64,000 nt of DNA from positions 1-64,000 of the forward strand of contig CADAOD010000006.1 in the NCBI GenBank assembly GCA_902789415.1, given 5' to 3'. This document shows, piece by piece, positions 18,438-26,876 of the stretch. The stretch comes from an uncultured Prevotellaceae bacterium (GTDB taxonomy: Bacteria; Bacteroidota; Bacteroidia; Bacteroidales; Bacteroidaceae). The translations under genes and the position numbers were made by a program. Each line of letters begins with the position of its first letter. Position 1 is the stretch's first letter. The notes under the pieces are model-generated. The model saw only the letters and a list, made by a program, of their open reading frames with translations, did not search any database and was not told the DNA's origin.

Positions 18438-18459
18438 CAGTACTTTAACTTAAGTACTG
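18438..18459. repeat. Second short hairpin, CAGTACTT/AAGTACTG
   Basis: CAGTACTT-TAACTT-AAGTACTG is a perfect 8-bp stem with a six-base loop, overlapping the perfect palindrome GTACTGCAGTAC. It lies just after the terminator and before the deoC stop. Role unknown; it may assist termination of deoC. Confidence 0.7.
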
Positions 18460-18471
18460 GTTGTATTGCGT

Positions 18472-19407
18472 TTAGAAGAATTTTACTTCCTCGCCAATCA
18501 CCTCGCTCAGCAGCAGGTTTGCCAGGCGTGATGTTCCCATGCGGAACATCTGGTTAGTGAGCCATTTTTCGCCCAGAACCTCTTTTACGATGGTGTAGTA
18601 TATCAGTGCGTCCATTACGCTGTTAAGGCCTCCAGCGGGCTTAAAACCAATCATAATGCCTGTTTGGTCGTAGTACTCCTTGATGGCCTGGCACATCACG
18701 TAGGCAGCCTCGGGTGTTGCAGCGGGTTCCAGCTTGCCTGTTGAGGTTTTGATATAGTCGGCGCCGGCGTACATAGCCAGGATTGATGCAGTCTTGATGT
18801 TCTGTGCTGTCTTCAGACAACCAGTCTCCAGAATTACTTTCAGTTTCTTATCGCCGCATGCCTCTTTTATCTGCTGAATCTCGTCGATACATGTTTCGTA
18901 ATCGCCTGACAGGAAGGCACCTACGCTCAGTACCATATCAATTTCGGTAGCGCCGTCCTTAACAGCAAGTCCGGTCTCGATAGTTTTTACCTCGATAAGA
19001 GCCTGTGACGAAGGGAACGAACCAGATACGCAAGCTACCTCAACGCCTTCTATTTCAAGTGTCTCCGAAACCACCTTGGCAAAGCGTGGATATACGCAGA
19101 TGGTGGCTACGTGGGGTAGGTGAGGGTACTGCTCTTCGAATTGGTTTACACGCTCGGTAAAGGCCAGTACGCTCTCGTCGCTATCGGTGGTTTTCAGAGT
19201 AGTAAGCTCTACGCTACCCATCAGGAATTTCTTAACCTCAAGGGTGTCGTTTTCGGCTACCTTCTCGGCAATGATCTTCTTCACTGCTTCCTTCACTTCC
19301 TCGTCGGTAATGTCGAGGTTGTACTTACTCAGAGCCTCTTCCATGCGGCTCTTCTGAGGCATCTCAAAGTGGTGATGATGCTCATGCTCGTGGTTGTGTT
19401 CTGCCAT
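18472..19407 (-). CDS. deoC: Deoxyribose-phosphate aldolase
   Basis: The protein has 311 aa. It cleaves 2-deoxyribose 5-phosphate to glyceraldehyde 3-phosphate and acetaldehyde in deoxynucleoside breakdown. The Schiff-base lysine is in GADYIKTSTGKLEPAA (near 220), and the proton-relay region VILETGCLKTAQNI is near 190. The first ~16 residues are rich in His and Glu (HNHEHEHHHHF), unusual for the family and reminiscent of a metal-binding tag. It is the last gene of the dtd-82aa-mazG-deoC operon, 28 nt after mazG. Confidence 0.95.
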   Translation of the reverse strand: MAEHNHEHEHHHHFEMPQKSRMEEALSKYNLDITDEEVKEAVKKIIAEKVAENDTLEVKKFLMGSVELTTLKTTDSDESVLAFTERVNQFEEQYPHLPHVATICVYPRFAKVVSETLEIEGVEVACVSGSFPSSQALIEVKTIETGLAVKDGATEIDMVLSVGAFLSGDYETCIDEIQQIKEACGDKKLKVILETGCLKTAQNIKTASILAMYAGADYIKTSTGKLEPAATPEAAYVMCQAIKEYYDQTGIMIGFKPAGGLNSVMDALIYYTIVKEVLGEKWLTNQMFRMGTSRLANLLLSEVIGEEVKFF

Positions 19408-19435
19408 AATTGTAATTGTTATATTGTTAAAACTG

Positions 19436-19762
19436 TTATGCTTTTAATTTTTCGTTTTGTATGTGGCGAAGCGAATCGCGATTGGTTTTCTTTTCAATCG
19501 ATTTCTGCAGCTCGGCTGTCAGATCCACGCCTGTTTGGTTGGCAAGACAGAGCAGTACCCAAAGGATATCTGCCATCTCTTCGCCTAAATTGTCTTTTTC
19601 GCCGGCTTTAAAGCTCTGGTCGCCGTATTTGCGTGCCATAACGCGTGCCAGTTCGCCAACTTCTTCGGTCAGAACGGCCATATTTGTCAGCTCCGAAAAG
19701 TAGCGTACGCCATATTCTTTTATCCAGCGGTCTACCGCTTCTTGTGCTTCTTTTATTGTCAT
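19436..19762 (-). CDS. MazG-type nucleotide pyrophosphohydrolase
   Basis: The protein has 108 aa from the ATG at 19762, which overlaps the stop of the upstream membrane protein by 4 nt (the longer open frame to 19852 lies inside that gene). It is an all-alpha NTP pyrophosphohydrolase: EEVGELARVMARKYG near 28-42 and the metal-binding EEMADILWVLLCLANQTG near 56-73 (ExxxD). Such enzymes hydrolyse aberrant (d)NTPs as house-cleaning; the exact substrate is unknown. It is co-transcribed with dtd and deoC. Confidence 0.9.
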   Translation of the reverse strand: MTIKEAQEAVDRWIKEYGVRYFSELTNMAVLTEEVGELARVMARKYGDQSFKAGEKDNLGEEMADILWVLLCLANQTGVDLTAELQKSIEKKTNRDSLRHIQNEKLKA

Positions 19763-20007
19763 TTTGCCATTACCATTTGAATAATTAGTAAGAAGATGCA
19801 AATGAGCAGTATTACGATATATTGCTTGTTTTCGCGCTCGTATTCCTTCCAATGAAAGGCTTTATAGAGAAATACCGATAAGAACATCAGCAATCCTATA
19901 CCACATGGCCATGCGCCGATGGCGTAGCTTTTTACCATTGATAGGATTACTCCTATAATCAGTAATAGAGCGCTCGCCAGTTCTATCTCTTTCAGATATT
20001 TCTTCAT
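19759..20007 (-). CDS. Small membrane protein, 82 aa
   Basis: The protein has 82 aa with three hydrophobic segments (~10-26, 30-50 and 64-80); the loop between the second and third is charged (HWKEYERENKQ). No family is recognised. It starts 3 nt after the dtd stop and overlaps mazG by 4 nt, so it belongs to the same operon. Function unknown. Confidence 0.8.
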   Translation of the reverse strand: MKKYLKEIELASALLLIIGVILSMVKSYAIGAWPCGIGLLMFLSVFLYKAFHWKEYERENKQYIVILLICIFLLIIQMVMAK

Positions 20008-20010
20008 TGT

Positions 20011-20463
20011 TTATTCCTTATTCTGTGTGTCCATGCAGATGGTTACAGGACCGTCGTTCAGTAGTTCTACTTTCATATCAGCTCCGAATTCGCCTGTGGC
20101 TACTTGCTTGCCGATGGCCAAAGATAGTTGTGCGATGAAGGCCTGATAGAGTGGGATAGAGTGCTCGTGCGAGCCGGCACGAAACCACGATGGACGATTA
20201 CCTTTCTTATAGCTTGCGTAAAGCGTAAACTGGCTGACTACCAGACAGTTGCCGTCAACATCGAGTATCGAACGGTTCATCACATCGTTCTCATCGCCAA
20301 ACACACGTAGATTGGCTATCTTTTTCACTAGCCATTCTACATCTTCCATCGAGTCTTCGTCGCAAATGCCTAACAGAATCAGGTATCCTTTATCTATCTG
20401 GCCATTTACTTTGTCATCGATGGTAACACTGGCGTGGGTAACGCGTTGTATAACTGCTCTCAT
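20011..20463 (-). CDS. dtd: D-aminoacyl-tRNA deacylase
   Basis: The protein has 150 aa. It hydrolyses D-amino acids from mischarged tRNA. The family signatures SQFTLYASYKKGNRPSW (near 78-94, active-site SQFTL) and the C-terminal FGADMKVELLNDGPVTICM (Gly-cisPro region NDGPVT) are complete. It is the first gene of the dtd operon, under the promoter at 20484-20515. The leader is ~15-20 nt. Confidence 0.96.
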   Translation of the reverse strand: MRAVIQRVTHASVTIDDKVNGQIDKGYLILLGICDEDSMEDVEWLVKKIANLRVFGDENDVMNRSILDVDGNCLVVSQFTLYASYKKGNRPSWFRAGSHEHSIPLYQAFIAQLSLAIGKQVATGEFGADMKVELLNDGPVTICMDTQNKE

Positions 20464-20483
20464 TTCTTTTCTTTATTTTGCCG

Positions 20484-20515
20484 CAAAGATACGATAATAT
20501 TTTTAAATAACCAAA
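20484..20515 (-). promoter_or_regulatory. Promoter of the dtd operon (TTTG-N20-TATCTTTG)
   Basis: Minus-strand TTTG (20512-20515) and TATCTTTG (20484-20491) are separated by exactly 20 nt, a full match to the Bacteroidetes -33/-7 promoter, 20 nt before the dtd ATG. Confidence 0.8.
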
Positions 20516-20557
20516 TATACAAGCTTATAACTATTGTTTTGCATGTGGCATTTTATT

Positions 20558-20718
20558 ATGACGATGACGGATGACAAGATGACATTAAGGGATATCGGTA
20601 ATAAACATCGAGTCTATTGAATGTTAAATTTATATAATATTATATTAATATATTGTTATTACTTTTATTGGTCTAAGTAGCTTGAGCTTAATGTCATTTT
20701 GTCATTTGTCATTGTCAT
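20558..20718 (+). repeat. 161-nt hairpin with GTCAT-unit arms
   Basis: Arms 20558-20589 and 20687-20718 are 32 nt each, built of short ATGAC units ending in GATGACATTAAG on the left. They match at 28 of 32 positions. Each of the four mismatches is G on the left against T on the right, so RNA from the plus strand pairs along the whole arm with G-U wobbles, while minus-strand RNA would have A-C mismatches. The 97-nt interior is very AT-rich and itself palindromic (ATATAATATTATATTAATAT). No gene is seen in 20464-20860. It resembles the hairpin at 54531-54700. Confidence 0.85.
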
Positions 20719-20752
20719 TTTCGTCTTTGTTTTATCTACTCTTTTTTGGTTG

Positions 20753-20784
20753 GTATTAATAGTTTTTATTGCTACTATTAATAC
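20753..20784. repeat. GTATTAATAG/CTATTAATAC hairpin
   Basis: A perfect 10-bp inverted repeat with a 12-nt loop. The GGTATTAAT motif also precedes the TTCCC palindromes at 10912 and 54841, so it appears to be part of a composite intergenic element. Confidence 0.75.
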
Positions 20785-20793
20785 TTGCAATTA

Positions 20794-20829
20794 TTCCCAT
20801 TAAGGGAAAAAATAATATTCCCTGTTGGG
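20794..20829. repeat. TTCCC-N5-GGGAA palindrome pair
   Basis: TTCCC-ATTAA-GGGAA at 20794-20808 is followed 24 nt later by a decayed copy TTCCC-TGTT-GGG at 20818-20829. Same family as 10924-10984 and 54862-54899. It lies upstream of the uvrC stop (20861). Confidence 0.8.
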
Positions 20830-20860
20830 TGTGCTATTTACTTTCATATTTTGCGTTTTT

Positions 20861-22696
20861 TTATTCGCTGTTTTTGGTGTGGAAATGCTGGTAGATAATT
20901 TGCGCCTTAGCTGGGCCGATGATATCCGATAGGGTAGGAAGCTCGGCCTCACGAATCTTTTTAACCGATTTGAGGGCATTTAGAAGCTCATCGCGCGTTT
21001 TTGGACCTATGCCTTTGATATCATCCAGCTCGGAGTGTAAAGCGCGCTTAGAACGCTTGTCTCGATGAAAAGTGATGGCAAAGCGATGAACCTCGTCCTG
21101 TATCTGGGTTAGTACATGAAAGAGTTCTGATTCTACCTTTAATGCAATCTTCATAGGTGGGAATCCGTAAAGGAGTTCGTTTGTGCGGTGACGATCGTCT
21201 TTGGCTAGTCCGGCGATAGGAATATCCAGGTTCAGTTCGTCCTGTATTACCTCGCGTATTACCTCCATCTGCCCCTTACCTCCATCGGCAATAATCAGGT
21301 CGGGTAGGGGCTGTTCTTCTTCTATTAATCGTGAATAACGGCGATGTACTACCTCCTTCATCGATGCATAATCATCAGGACCAACTACGGTTTTGATGTT
21401 ATAGCGTTTATAATCGCTTTTGGATGGCTTCATTCTCTTAAATACAATGCACGCCGCAACGGCATCGGTACCCGATATGTTTGAGTTGTCGAAGCACTCA
21501 ATCTGATAGGGTAGTTTTGGTAGATGCAGTTTGTCTTGAAGTTCTTTCATCAGTCGAGTTTGTTTCTGCTCAGGGTTCAGTTTCTCGGCCTGCTTTAAGC
21601 GGTCGAATTTATACTCTTTACAGTTCATAATTGACAGATCGAGCAGCGTCTTTTTATCGCCCAGTTTAGGCACGGTAAACTTCACGCCTTCAAGCTCTAC
21701 ATCTACTTCTTTCTGCACGATGATTTCCTTCGAATCGCTTTTAAAACGCTCTCTGATTTCTACGATGCCTAACTGCAGCAGTTCTTCGTCCGTTTCGTTC
21801 AATTTCTTTTTGTATTCGATAGTAAAGCTTTGATTGATGCTACCGTTTGATACGTGAATGTAGTTGATGAATGCCATCTTTTCGTCGGATGTAATCGTAA
21901 ATACATCCACTTTATCGATAGTCTGACTAACTACCTGACTCTTGCTTACAAAACCATCAAGCGCCAGATACTTGCGTTTTACTTCTTCGGCTTCTTCAAA
22001 TCTCAGTTCTTCTGAGAGTCGAAGCATCTCTTCTTTTAAATCTCTCAATACTTCGCGGGTATTTCCTTTCAGTATTTCACGAGCCTGAGCGATATTCTTT
22101 TGGTAGTCATGGTAAGTTTGCTTACCTACGCAAGGGCCTTTGCATTTCTTGATATGATAATCTAAACAAACGCGATATTTTCCGCTTTCAACTCCCTCTT
22201 TTGTGATGGGCTGGCGACAGGTGCGCGGTTGGTACAGTTCTTTTATTAGATTCAGTACGTCGTACATGGCGCTTACTTTAGCGTATGGTCCGTAGTACGA
22301 GCCCCATTTTTTATTAATGGTACGTGTTTTAAATATGCGAGGGAAGAATTCGTTGGTGATACAGATACTAGGGTAGGTCTTACCGTCCTTCAGTAATACG
22401 TTGTAGCGAGGATTATATTTTTTGATGAGCGAGTTCTCAAGGAGAAGGGCATCCTCTTCGGTATTAACTACAGTATAGCTTATATCGAATATCTTACTAA
22501 CAAGCACTTTTGTCTTAAAGCGATCTACTTCTGTATGAAAGTAGCTTGAAACTCTGTTTTTTAAACTCTTGGCCTTTCCGACGTAGATGATTGTATGCTC
22601 CTGGTCGTAGAATTGATAGCTGCCAGGTTTGTCTGGCAACCTACGTACGATTCCTTTAAGATATTCTAATCTCTTCTCGTTTTCTTCCTTCGTCAT
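20861..22696 (-). CDS. uvrC: Excinuclease ABC subunit C
   Basis: The protein has 611 aa. It makes both incisions during nucleotide excision repair with UvrA/UvrB. The N-terminal GIY-YIG nuclease is PDKPGSYQFYDQEHTIIYVG (near 17-36). The four-cysteine segment follows (CRQPITKEG to CKGPCVGKQ, near 160-195). Then come the UVR motif (LSEELRFEEAEEVKRKYLAL near 212-232), the RNase H-like endonuclease (IECFDNSNISGTDAVAACIV near 402) and C-terminal helix-hairpin-helix (DDIKGIGPKTRDELLNALKS near 557). It is separated from apt by a hairpin and a parS-like site. Confidence 0.97.
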   Translation of the reverse strand: MTKEENEKRLEYLKGIVRRLPDKPGSYQFYDQEHTIIYVGKAKSLKNRVSSYFHTEVDRFKTKVLVSKIFDISYTVVNTEEDALLLENSLIKKYNPRYNVLLKDGKTYPSICITNEFFPRIFKTRTINKKWGSYYGPYAKVSAMYDVLNLIKELYQPRTCRQPITKEGVESGKYRVCLDYHIKKCKGPCVGKQTYHDYQKNIAQAREILKGNTREVLRDLKEEMLRLSEELRFEEAEEVKRKYLALDGFVSKSQVVSQTIDKVDVFTITSDEKMAFINYIHVSNGSINQSFTIEYKKKLNETDEELLQLGIVEIRERFKSDSKEIIVQKEVDVELEGVKFTVPKLGDKKTLLDLSIMNCKEYKFDRLKQAEKLNPEQKQTRLMKELQDKLHLPKLPYQIECFDNSNISGTDAVAACIVFKRMKPSKSDYKRYNIKTVVGPDDYASMKEVVHRRYSRLIEEEQPLPDLIIADGGKGQMEVIREVIQDELNLDIPIAGLAKDDRHRTNELLYGFPPMKIALKVESELFHVLTQIQDEVHRFAITFHRDKRSKRALHSELDDIKGIGPKTRDELLNALKSVKKIREAELPTLSDIIGPAKAQIIYQHFHTKNSE

Positions 22697-22737
22697 CTGT
22701 TTTAAGTGTTTTGTTTTGTGTACCTTTTAAATGTATC

Positions 22738-22778
22738 AATCCCGCGAACCCTTGTGTTTATAAGCGTTTCGCGGGATT
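22738..22778. terminator. Hairpin terminator between apt and uvrC
   Basis: AATCCCGCGAA (22738-22748) and TTCGCGGGATT (22768-22778) form a perfect 11-bp stem with a 19-nt loop, just downstream of apt. No long T-run follows on either strand, so termination strength is uncertain. Confidence 0.65.
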
Positions 22779-22779
22779 G

Positions 22780-22795
22780 TGTTTCACGTGGAACA
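22780..22795. promoter_or_regulatory. parS: parS-like centromere site
   Basis: TGTTTCACGTGGAACA is the reverse complement of TGTTCCACGTGAAACA, the standard ParB-binding parS sequence. It lies 5 nt after the apt stop. A second site at 23362-23377 is 582 nt away. ParB loading at parS drives chromosome segregation, and such sites cluster near the origin. Confidence 0.85.
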
Positions 22796-22799
22796 AATG

Positions 22800-23327
22800 T
22801 TAGATGGTGAGTAACGTTGTCAGGTCTATACCTTCAAACTCGTCTCTACCATGCAATCCCTCGTCTGTAATTTCAATAATAAAATTAATGAATACCTTCT
22901 TGGGGTGGAAGTGCTGTACAAGCTTGTAGGCAGCTTTTGCAGTTCCTCCTGTTGCAAGCAGATCATCGTGGATTAAAACTACGTCGTCGGGCTCGATAGA
23001 ATCGATGTGCATCTCGATTGTATCTACACCGTATTCCTTAGAGAACGATTCTTTGATAACCGTAGCGGGCAGTTTTCCTGGCTTACGTGCCATTACAAAT
23101 CCGCAACCTAATCGGGCTGCGAGTGCAGCGCCTAGGATGAAACCGCGACTTTCGATGCCGACAATCTTGGTAATGCCTTTGTCTTTGTAAAGCTCAACCA
23201 ACTCGTCCATCATAATCTTCATGCACTCGGCATTCTTGTAGAGTGTAGTAACATCTCTGAAGTTGATGCCCTTCTTGGGGAAATCTGGTATGCAACGCAG
23301 ATTGTCAATCAATGTTTTGTTGTTCAT
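22800..23327 (-). CDS. apt: Adenine phosphoribosyltransferase
   Basis: The protein has 175 aa. It converts adenine and PRPP to AMP in purine salvage. The PRPP-binding motif is VVLIHDDLLATGGTAKAA (near 114-131), and GIESRGFILGAALAARLGCG near 56-75 is typical. I start at ATG 23327 (MNNKTLIDNLRCIPDFPKKG). The longer frame beginning MFHVKR at 23378 is only the translation of the parS site that lies upstream. It follows mnmG by 50 nt. Confidence 0.95.
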   Translation of the reverse strand: MNNKTLIDNLRCIPDFPKKGINFRDVTTLYKNAECMKIMMDELVELYKDKGITKIVGIESRGFILGAALAARLGCGFVMARKPGKLPATVIKESFSKEYGVDTIEMHIDSIEPDDVVLIHDDLLATGGTAKAAYKLVQHFHPKKVFINFIIEITDEGLHGRDEFEGIDLTTLLTI

Positions 23328-23361
23328 AATCAGTGAGTTATGCTTGTTTGTTCTATTCTTT

Positions 23362-23377
23362 CGTTTCACGTGAAACA
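23362..23377. promoter_or_regulatory. parS: parS-like centromere site between mnmG and apt
   Basis: CGTTTCACGTGAAACA matches parS (TGTTTCACGTGAAACA) at 15 of 16 positions and directly touches the mnmG stop codon (23378-23380). With the site at 22780-22795 it brackets apt. Confidence 0.85.
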
Positions 23378-25297
23378 TTATCTGCCCATCAGTACTAACA
23401 GTACATTTATGTCGCTGGGCGATACGCCTGGGATGCGGCTAGCCTGTGCTAACGTCTCGGGCTGAATTCTCTGCAGTTTCTGTCGACATTCGGTAGAAAG
23501 TCCCTGCAATTCTTCGTAGTTAAAGCGACCTTTTATTCGGATGTTCTCCAGGCGGTGCATCTTATCGGCTACCAAACGTTCGCGTTCGATATAACCTTTA
23601 TATTTCATGCGAATCTCTGCAGCTTCGGCAATCTCTTCTTTTCGATTAGATGGGCGATCGAGTGCTTCCTTTAGCGATGGAATCACTTCTGAGAGGTACT
23701 TGAGGTTCAACTGTGGACGGTTAACCAAATCGGCCAGCTTGCAGCCAAACTGGAGTGGGCTGGTACCAAGTGCTTCGAGCGCACCGTTTATCAGACGTGG
23801 TTTGATGGCGAAGTTTTGACAGAAAGCTTCGATTTCTTCGATAGCTTGTTTCTTCTCCATCCACCAGTCGTAGCGATCTTTCTTGGCGATGCCTAATTCG
23901 TAGGCTTTCTCCGTCAGTCGTGCATCAGCATCGTCCTGCCGCAGCAGAATGCGATATTCTGCTCTTGAGGTAAACATGCGGTAAGGCTCATCAACACCTT
24001 TGGTTACCAAATCATCGATTAATACGCCAATATATGCTTCGTCGCGATGCAGTACAAACTGTTTGTTGGCAGCATCTGTATCGCTGCCTGCGCAACCAGC
24101 TTTCAGCGCGGCGTTGATACCCGCCAAGGTTCCTTGTCCGCCAGCTTCTTCGTAACCGGTGGTTCCGTTGACCTGTCCGGCCATAAACAAACCAGCGATA
24201 ATCTTCGATTCCAACGAATGATTCAGTTGGGTAGGATCAAAGAAATCGTATTCGATGGCGTAGCCTGGGCGATATACCTTCACGTCTCTAAAGGCTGGCA
24301 TCTTTTTCAGTGCTTCTATCTGCACGTCCATCGGCAGAGACGACGAGAATCCATTCAGATACATCTCGTTGGTATCCTCGCCCTCTGGCTCCAGGAATAA
24401 TGGATGCTTATCGCGGTCGGGGAAAGTAACAAGCTTGGTTTCGATAGAAGGACAATAACGTGGTCCTATCGATTGAATCTGACCGTTATATAGCGGTGAA
24501 TCCGCCAATCCGCTTTTCAGAATCTCATGAACTTCGGCATTGGTGTTTACCGTCCAGCAAGGCAACTGCTTTAATGCGCCACCTTTATTCATATAACTGA
24601 ACTGATAGGGGCGAGTTTCGCCTGGCTGTACTTCCAGGTCCTCAAAATGTACCGAGCGCTTATCTATACGTACGGGTGTGCCAGTCTTCATGCGGGCTGC
24701 TGTTACGCCGTGACGGGTGATACTCTCGGTGAAATGGGGTACAGCAGGTTCGGCGATACGTCCTCCTGGTACCATCTTTCGTCCGATATGCATCAGACCA
24801 TTCAGAAATGTTCCTGCGGTGATTACAATGCTCTTGGCGTAGATTTCTGTGCCCCAGATGGTACGTACTCCAACGGCGCGAATATCGCCGCTCTCAGAGC
24901 TTGAAATGGGCTCTGTAAGCAATTCGTCGGCCTGGTCTTGCCACACATCCAGATTGTCTGTTTCATCGATTGTGCGGCGCCACTCCCAGATAAACTTGCC
25001 GCGATCGCACTGAGCACGAGGGCTCCATACGGCCGGACCTTTACCAACGTTCAGCATGCGGAACTGGATAGACGTGGCGTCGGTAACCAATCCCATTTGA
25101 CCACCTAATGCGTCTATCTCTCTGACTATCTGGCCTTTAGCAATGCCACCTATGGCTGGATTACACGACATTTGTGCAATCTTGTTCATATCCATTGTTA
25201 TCAGACAGGTCTTCGCACCCATATTGGCCGAAGCACAAGCGGCCTCGCATCCCGCGTGACCGCCTCCGATAACAATTACATCGTATTTTAATATCAT
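23378..25297 (-). CDS. mnmG: tRNA uridine-5-carboxymethylaminomethyl modification enzyme MnmG
   Basis: The protein has 639 aa. With MnmE it installs cmnm5U at the wobble position of certain tRNAs, using FAD, NADH and methylene-tetrahydrofolate. The FAD fold VIVIGGGHAGCEAACASANM starts at residue 7. Signatures include CNPAIGGIAKGQIVREIDAL near 45-64 and the GYEEAGGQGTLAGINAALKA region near 382. In many bacteria mnmG lies close to oriC, and parS-like sites are adjacent here. Start codon 4 nt after the protease gene stop. Confidence 0.97.
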   Translation of the reverse strand: MILKYDVIVIGGGHAGCEAACASANMGAKTCLITMDMNKIAQMSCNPAIGGIAKGQIVREIDALGGQMGLVTDATSIQFRMLNVGKGPAVWSPRAQCDRGKFIWEWRRTIDETDNLDVWQDQADELLTEPISSSESGDIRAVGVRTIWGTEIYAKSIVITAGTFLNGLMHIGRKMVPGGRIAEPAVPHFTESITRHGVTAARMKTGTPVRIDKRSVHFEDLEVQPGETRPYQFSYMNKGGALKQLPCWTVNTNAEVHEILKSGLADSPLYNGQIQSIGPRYCPSIETKLVTFPDRDKHPLFLEPEGEDTNEMYLNGFSSSLPMDVQIEALKKMPAFRDVKVYRPGYAIEYDFFDPTQLNHSLESKIIAGLFMAGQVNGTTGYEEAGGQGTLAGINAALKAGCAGSDTDAANKQFVLHRDEAYIGVLIDDLVTKGVDEPYRMFTSRAEYRILLRQDDADARLTEKAYELGIAKKDRYDWWMEKKQAIEEIEAFCQNFAIKPRLINGALEALGTSPLQFGCKLADLVNRPQLNLKYLSEVIPSLKEALDRPSNRKEEIAEAAEIRMKYKGYIERERLVADKMHRLENIRIKGRFNYEELQGLSTECRQKLQRIQPETLAQASRIPGVSPSDINVLLVLMGR

Positions 25298-25301
25298 ATG
25301 C

Positions 25302-26876
25302 TTATTTTGATAATACTTCGAGTGCGCGCTTTACCATCGCGTTCTCCTCGTTGAAAACGGAGAAATACTCGCTCATATCCCAAATATCACGAGCTATCAG
25401 CGCCTTAAGCTGTAAGCGCAGGTAGGGCAGGGTCTTGTCGAGCTCGGCCTGATCCTTGGGCTTGATATTCTGTTTCTCACCATTCTTTAGAATGGTGTCA
25501 ATCAAATCCTGTGGCACCTCAAACTTCTGTTTGAACTCGGCAAATGATGGCCAAGCCTTCTTCAACTGTTTGCGATGATTATCTACGTAGCGCAGATTCT
25601 GCTGCAGAATGATGCTCTTGGCAGCCAGTTCGCGGTGGAACTTAGTATAGATAGTGGTATCCAGCGGACAGTATTCGTCGGGCATAATACCGCCACCGCC
25701 GTATACTGTACGATGCTGGCGCAACGTCTGGTATTTCAGCGAGTCGGCAAAATGGATGCTGTCGGCATTGGTCAGCTCACCACTCTTCAAACGGTTAATC
25801 ACGTCCATCGCATAGTCGCGGTTCTCGCCTTTGGTGAAAGGTTTCTGAATACAGCGACCCGAAGGGCTGTAGTAGTGGGCGATAGTAAGACGGATCATAG
25901 AGCCATCTGGCAGGTCGATAGGACGCTGTACCAGGCCTTTACCGAATGTACGACGACCAACCACAATACCGCGGTCCTGGTCCTGTATCGCTCCGGTTAC
26001 AATTTCGGCCGCTGACGCCGTATAACTATCTACGAGTACAATTACCTTACCCTGACGGAAAATACCGCTTCCATCGGCCTTATATTCGGTTCTGGGCACC
26101 TTTCTGCCCTCGGTATACACAATTAAATCGTTCTTGGCAAGGAATTCGTTCGCGATATCTACTGCAGCCCTCAGATAACCGCCACCATTCTCCTGCAAAT
26201 CAAGTATCAGGTGCTCCATACCCTGCTGGCGCAAAGTTTTCAGGCCTTCTAAGAATTCCTGATGGGTTGTAGCGCCGAAATTGCCAATGCGGATATAGCC
26301 AATCTGTGGACGGATCATATAGACTGCATCTACCGATTTTACAGGGATTTTATCGCGTGTAACGGTAAATGTAAGGCGATCTTTGATGCCCTGACGCACA
26401 ACGCCTAACTTTACCTTGGTGCCTTTCGGACCACGTAAGCGCTTCATAATCTCCTCTTTCGACATTTTTACGCCAGCGATAGCCGAATCATTTACCGTTA
26501 TTATTCTGTCGCCAGCAATGATGCCAACCTTCTCAGAAGGACCGTTCGTTACAGGCTGGATAACCATCAGCGTATCTTCGATAAGGTTAAACTGCACTCC
26601 GATACCCTCGAAATTTCCCGAAAGGGGCTCGTTGGCATCTTTTACCTCTTTGGGTGTAAGATACGTTGAGTGCGGGTCGAGTTTCTCGAGCATACCTCTA
26701 ATGCCGTCTTCAACCAGTTTCTTCTGGTCGACGCTATCTACATAGAGGTTGCTGATGGCTATCTCGGCAAACTGCAGCTTGCGCAGAGGCGATTCTTCGC
26801 TATTGTTAATACGGAACTGTGCCTGGGCATTCATCGTGCCCATACACAGCATTAATGCGGCTAATGTCTTATTCAT
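25302..26876 (-). CDS. C-terminal processing protease (S41 family)
   Basis: The protein has 524 aa from the ATG at 26876, which overlaps the parE stop. The signal peptide ([20 protein letters not shown]) confirms this start, and the open frame to 26921 reads the end of parE. A PDZ domain spans ~80-170. The S41 catalytic Ser is in [13 protein letters not shown] and the Lys in [12 protein letters not shown] (near 300-330). It should degrade or mature envelope proteins in the periplasm. It is translationally coupled to parE and mnmG. Confidence 0.94.
   Translation of the reverse strand: MNKTLAALMLCMGTMNAQAQFRINNSEESPLRKLQFAEIAISNLYVDSVDQKKLVEDGIRGMLEKLDPHSTYLTPKEVKDANEPLSGNFEGIGVQFNLIEDTLMVIQPVTNGPSEKVGIIAGDRIITVNDSAIAGVKMSKEEIMKRLRGPKGTKVKLGVVRQGIKDRLTFTVTRDKIPVKSVDAVYMIRPQIGYIRIGNFGATTHQEFLEGLKTLRQQGMEHLILDLQENGGGYLRAAVDIANEFLAKNDLIVYTEGRKVPRTEYKADGSGIFRQGKVIVLVDSYTASAAEIVTGAIQDQDRGIVVGRRTFGKGLVQRPIDLPDGSMIRLTIAHYYSPSGRCIQKPFTKGENRDYAMDVINRLKSGELTNADSIHFADSLKYQTLRQHRTVYGGGGIMPDEYCPLDTTIYTKFHRELAAKSIILQQNLRYVDNHRKQLKKAWPSFAEFKQKFEVPQDLIDTILKNGEKQNIKPKDQAELDKTLPYLRLQLKALIARDIWDMSEYFSVFNEENAMVKRALEVLSK

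Noticed and set aside
23328..23378. Extended apt start MFHVKR
   Set aside because: These codons are the translation of the parS palindrome; the ATG at 23327 fits the enzyme family.
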